Positions 61,075-64,000 of a stretch of DNA of 64,000 bases are shown one piece after another. Position 1 is the stretch's first letter, and each line of letters starts with the position of its first letter. Under the pieces are notes generated by a model. The model made no database searches, had not been told where the DNA came from, and saw only the letters and a list, made by a program, of their open reading frames with translations. A program made the position numbers and the translations under genes. The DNA lies in NCBI RefSeq assembly GCF_017873215.1, contig NZ_JAGGKA010000011.1:1-64000 (forward strand), in the 5' to 3' direction. This stretch comes from Clostridium tetanomorphum (GTDB lineage: Bacteria; Bacillota; Clostridia; Clostridiales; Clostridiaceae).

Positions 61075-62229
61075 ATGAGAGTAAAAGCTACTATAAAAGT
61101 TATTATTAAGGCAATATTATCTCAATGGAAACAGGTATTGTTAATGTTTGCTATTCTTCCTTTGATAATTTCTGTAATTATGAGTAATTTTCAAAAAGAT
61201 ACTTTTAAACCAGAGGTAACTATAGATAAGATCAATATTAGCATTATTGATGAAGATAATAGTAAAACCTCTAATAATTTTAAAGATCTGTTTAATAGAA
61301 AAGAACTAAGAGAAATATTTAATATCACGAATAATTCTCAATATGAGATAATTATACCTAAAGGTTATGAAAATAATTTAATTAATAAAAAAGAAAGTAC
61401 TATAAAAGTTAATGAAAAGAAAAGAGTATCAAGAAATAATGAATTAATCATAAAAAGTGTTATAGAACAATATGGGAAAAGTCTTACAGAAACTATGGTT
61501 ATATCTAATAAAATACAAACTATGGACATACAGCATAAGGATAAATTATTTAATGAAGTTATTAGTAATATAAATAAAGTTTCATCATCTCCTTCTATAA
61601 AGGAAAATATAATAAAGGGAGAAAGAGTTCTTAAAGCCATTGAAAATCAAGCTGCTACAATGATGACTTTTATGGTGTTTTCAATTATTATGAGCTGTAT
61701 TGCAGGCTATGATATGGACAAGAAAAATGGAAGTAATAAAAGATTAATATCTACCCCAATAACAAAATGCAATTTTTTTAATTTAGATGTATTAGTATTT
61801 TTTATTGCAAGTTTAATATATTCATCAGTGTACATTTTAGCTTTTAGAATAACAGGATTAGCTTTTAAAGGAGTAAGTGTATTAAATATAATAAGTATAT
61901 TAATATGTCAAAGCCTATTAATTGGGAGTACAGCAGGAATTATCATAGCATTTTTTGGTAAGAAAACTGCTAATACAATAGTTGTAATTCTTATGTATGC
62001 TCATATTATATTTGGGGGTGGCTTTATTCCATTAAAAGAGATAAATAATAATATATTTTTAACCATTTCAAGGTTTTCACCAGGAAATGTTATTTCTGAA
62101 ACCTATAGAAATTGTATACTTTTTAATTCTTTTAATACCATTAGTAAATATCTAATTATTATGATAGGAATATCTTTAATACTATATTCATTAAGCATAC
62201 TAAAAGTAAAAATAAGATGGGAGGATTAA
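61075..62229 (+). CDS. ABC-2 type permease
   Basis: 384 residues, AGGAGG upstream. One N-terminal membrane segment (VLLMFAILPLIISVIMSNF), a 170-residue outside domain, then five segments (~195-380) of the ABC-2 type. The ending FGGGFIPLKEINNNIFLTIS then RFSPGNVISETYRN is the typical ABC-2 end region. Partner of the next permease. Confidence 0.88.
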   Translation: MRVKATIKVIIKAILSQWKQVLLMFAILPLIISVIMSNFQKDTFKPEVTIDKINISIIDEDNSKTSNNFKDLFNRKELREIFNITNNSQYEIIIPKGYENNLINKKESTIKVNEKKRVSRNNELIIKSVIEQYGKSLTETMVISNKIQTMDIQHKDKLFNEVISNINKVSSSPSIKENIIKGERVLKAIENQAATMMTFMVFSIIMSCIAGYDMDKKNGSNKRLISTPITKCNFFNLDVLVFFIASLIYSSVYILAFRITGLAFKGVSVLNIISILICQSLLIGSTAGIIIAFFGKKTANTIVVILMYAHIIFGGGFIPLKEINNNIFLTISRFSPGNVISETYRNCILFNSFNTISKYLIIMIGISLILYSLSILKVKIRWED

Positions 62230-62231
62230 TA

Positions 62232-63335
62232 ATGAAGTTTCTATACATGATATTGGTTAATTGTAAAAGATATTTTAAAGATATAAAAAGCATTGCTTTA
62301 ATGTTTATGCTTCCCATTGTGGTAGTACTTTTAATTAATAGTATTTCTGATCCTAAATCTAATTATAAAAATTTAAATTTAAAAGTTGCAGTAATTAACT
62401 TAGATAAGGGAGATTTAGGAGCGAAATTGGTAGAAAAAGTAAAAGCTCCTAGTGTATACAGCTATAAAGAAAAGGCATTAAAAGATTTAAAAAACTATAA
62501 TTTAATAGCTTTATATGAAATACCAGAAAATTTTACTGAAGATATAAAGAATAATAGAAAGCCAATTATAAATTCTTATAAATTGGAACAGGGGAATGCT
62601 ACACAAATATTTGAAGTTCAGATAGAACAAAAATTAAATGAATTATTTAAAAGTGAAATGTTAAAAAGAAATAGCATTATAAAGGATGAAAATGATTTAG
62701 GAGAAAATTTTGTAAAGCTCCAATATAATATGGAGAAAAAAATAATTCCTGCTGATGCTTTTATGCCTATTGTTTTAATAATGTTTTTTTTAATTTCTTT
62801 TTCAAGCAATATAAATGCGGACTTACTAAATCTTAGAAAAGGAAGAATATTAGAAAGATTTTGTTCTACTAGCAATAAGGGTTACCAAATTATAGGGAGT
62901 ATATACCTTTCTATGATAATAGCACAAATTACAATGTATACAGCTTCATTTATTACAATTAAGGTATTGTTTAAAATTCAGTTTCATCATTTTGGAATTT
63001 TGGTATTAAATATTGCATTAATGAGTATGGTTTCTATAAGTTTAGCTATAATGATTAACAGAATTTTTAAGGAACAAGGAGTAGGAGTTGTAGTTATAAA
63101 TTTAATATCGTTGATAATGTTTTTCTTATATATAGCAGGGAATATGGCTCAAGATTCAACTAAAGTTTCTAATATATTTATAATTTTAAGCAAGTTTACT
63201 CCTTTTTATTGGTCACTTGAAAGTATAGAGAAATCAGTGATTTATCCAAATATCTTTGTATTAATATTAATAGCTTTAACTTTTTTTAGTGCAGGAAGCA
63301 TAAAGTACTCAAATTTTGCTAAAGAATCAAAATAA
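62232..63335 (+). CDS. ABC-2 type permease
   Basis: 367 residues from the ATG at 62232 behind GGGAGG, 2 bases after the previous gene. Same layout as its neighbour: one segment (SIALMFMLPIVVVLLINSIS), an outside domain with LKVAVINLDKGDLGAKLVE, then five segments with ERFCSTSNKGYQIIGSIYLS as the coupling region. Probably forms a heterodimer with the preceding permease. Confidence 0.88.
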   Translation: MKFLYMILVNCKRYFKDIKSIALMFMLPIVVVLLINSISDPKSNYKNLNLKVAVINLDKGDLGAKLVEKVKAPSVYSYKEKALKDLKNYNLIALYEIPENFTEDIKNNRKPIINSYKLEQGNATQIFEVQIEQKLNELFKSEMLKRNSIIKDENDLGENFVKLQYNMEKKIIPADAFMPIVLIMFFLISFSSNINADLLNLRKGRILERFCSTSNKGYQIIGSIYLSMIIAQITMYTASFITIKVLFKIQFHHFGILVLNIALMSMVSISLAIMINRIFKEQGVGVVVINLISLIMFFLYIAGNMAQDSTKVSNIFIILSKFTPFYWSLESIEKSVIYPNIFVLILIALTFFSAGSIKYSNFAKESK

Positions 63336-63441
63336 AACATTATTAATGATGATACTTTAATGTGATGTATATTAAGTAACTATTTAAAAATGTAGTAATA
63401 TTAATAAGGTTGACTATATTATTATGAAGGGAAGTATTAAA

Positions 63442-64000
63442 ATGAAAAAAATATTTAGAGCAAACCTTTATGGAATGATTATTATTATATTAGGGATTGT
63501 ACTTTCTTTAATCCTTGGACCAGTAATGGCTAAGAATAATTTTTCTATATATTCATCTACTGTAACACTTCAAATTAGCATATTTTTAATTCCAGCAATT
63601 ATATATTTTGCTGTTACAAAGTTTAAAGTAAAAGAAACACTAAGATTTAATAAAATTAATTTAAAAGATATATTTTTAATTATTCTTATAGGAATAACAA
63701 TTCAACCACTTGTTATGGGTTTGTCTGGATTATCAACTTTTATAATGCCAAATAATTTTGGACAGGTTATTAGTAAGCCAGTAGCTAATTCATCTTTATT
63801 CATTACATTGTTTGTTATAGGTATAGTTCCAGCCTTGTTGGAAGAAATAACATTTAGAGGTATTATTTTATCTGGCTATAATGATGTTAGTATAAAAAAG
63901 GGTGCTATATTTACTGCTATATATTTTGCAATTATGCATTATGATTTACAAAGATTTTTATATACCTTTATTTTAGGTTTTATATTTGTATATCTTGTAA
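63442..64000 (+). CDS. CPBP family intramembrane protease (3' end outside window)
   Basis: At least 186 residues; the frame is open at the window end. ATG behind GAAGGGAAG. Several membrane segments and the CPBP motifs IVPALLEEITFRGIILSGY and YFAIMHYDLQRFLYTFILGF. Lies 106 bases after the exporter operon and could be part of the same export/processing function, as peptide exporters often have a CPBP partner. Confidence 0.8.
   Translation, partial: MKKIFRANLYGMIIIILGIVLSLILGPVMAKNNFSIYSSTVTLQISIFLIPAIIYFAVTKFKVKETLRFNKINLKDIFLIILIGITIQPLVMGLSGLSTFIMPNNFGQVISKPVANSSLFITLFVIGIVPALLEEITFRGIILSGYNDVSIKKGAIFTAIYFAIMHYDLQRFLYTFILGFIFVYLV

Noticed and set aside
57416-63335. NarL-type system as sure regulator of the ABC exporter
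   Set aside because: The combination is common in Firmicutes, but here AlaX and XRE-cupin genes on the other strand lie between, so no operon link can be shown.
1-64000. CRISPR array, prophage or insertion sequence
   Set aside because: No regularly spaced repeats, no phage structural or integrase genes, and no transposase ORF or terminal inverted repeats with target duplications were found.

Overview
The window is a very AT-rich, bacterial, low-GC Gram-positive chromosome segment. The mix of genes points to a motile Clostridium (cluster I-like Clostridiaceae): csrA next to a large flagellin, an FMN-riboswitch-controlled ribB, PocR-type chemotaxis receptor, ECF sigma factor with a DUF4179 anti-sigma factor, TraX-like and CPBP membrane proteins, a clostridial-type lipoprotein class D beta-lactamase, and strong AGGAGG ribosome sites. 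No rRNA, convincing tRNA, CRISPR array, insertion sequence or prophage was found. Species is not determinable from this view.

Layout. 1-520: 3' end of a surface protein with Ig-like repeats. 540-16500: mostly short accessory genes (methyltransferase, cupin, PadR/DUF2812, DUF1275, ECF sigma/anti-sigma, class D beta-lactamase, NhaC antiporter with divergent LysR, maltose-type acetyltransferase, chemotaxis receptor) mixed with decayed genes. 16500-31000: signal peptidase I, a MerR-methyltransferase fusion with its own operator, DUF2089, a histidine phosphatase, a UppS-like prenyltransferase, two paralogous small proteins, a Vat/CatB-type acetyltransferase divergent from a TetR-flavoprotein operon, a GNAT-FeS flavoprotein pair, a CPBP protease, and a methyltransferase behind a leader-peptide attenuator. 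31400-36600: a motility island: MalT-like LuxR regulator with a sigma-D-type promoter, csrA, flagellin. 36600-44400: GNATs, membrane proteins, two TraX paralogs, TfoX, M50-like protease, a GLUG-repeat secreted protein. 44600-49500: response regulator, histidine kinase, ABC ATPase and FtsX-type permease in one operon. 49700-60000: SGNH hydrolase, riboswitch-ribB, a lipoprotein and an XRE regulator with duplicated upstream regions, P1 peptidase, Dabb protein, a NarL-type two-component system, AlaX, XRE-cupin regulator. 60125-64000: ABC-2 exporter operon and the start of a CPBP protease.

Two themes stand out. First, regulation: an attenuator with a 13-codon leader peptide, a MerR operator with a 19-bp spacer present twice, paired CsrA sites in the flagellin leader, an FMN riboswitch, and a recurring extended -10 promoter element in front of single minus-strand accessory genes. 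Second, decay: about fifteen gene remnants (nonsense codons, frameshifts, internal deletions, promoter plus a few codons plus terminator) sit between intact genes, so this is a region where accessory genes are gained and eroded quickly.
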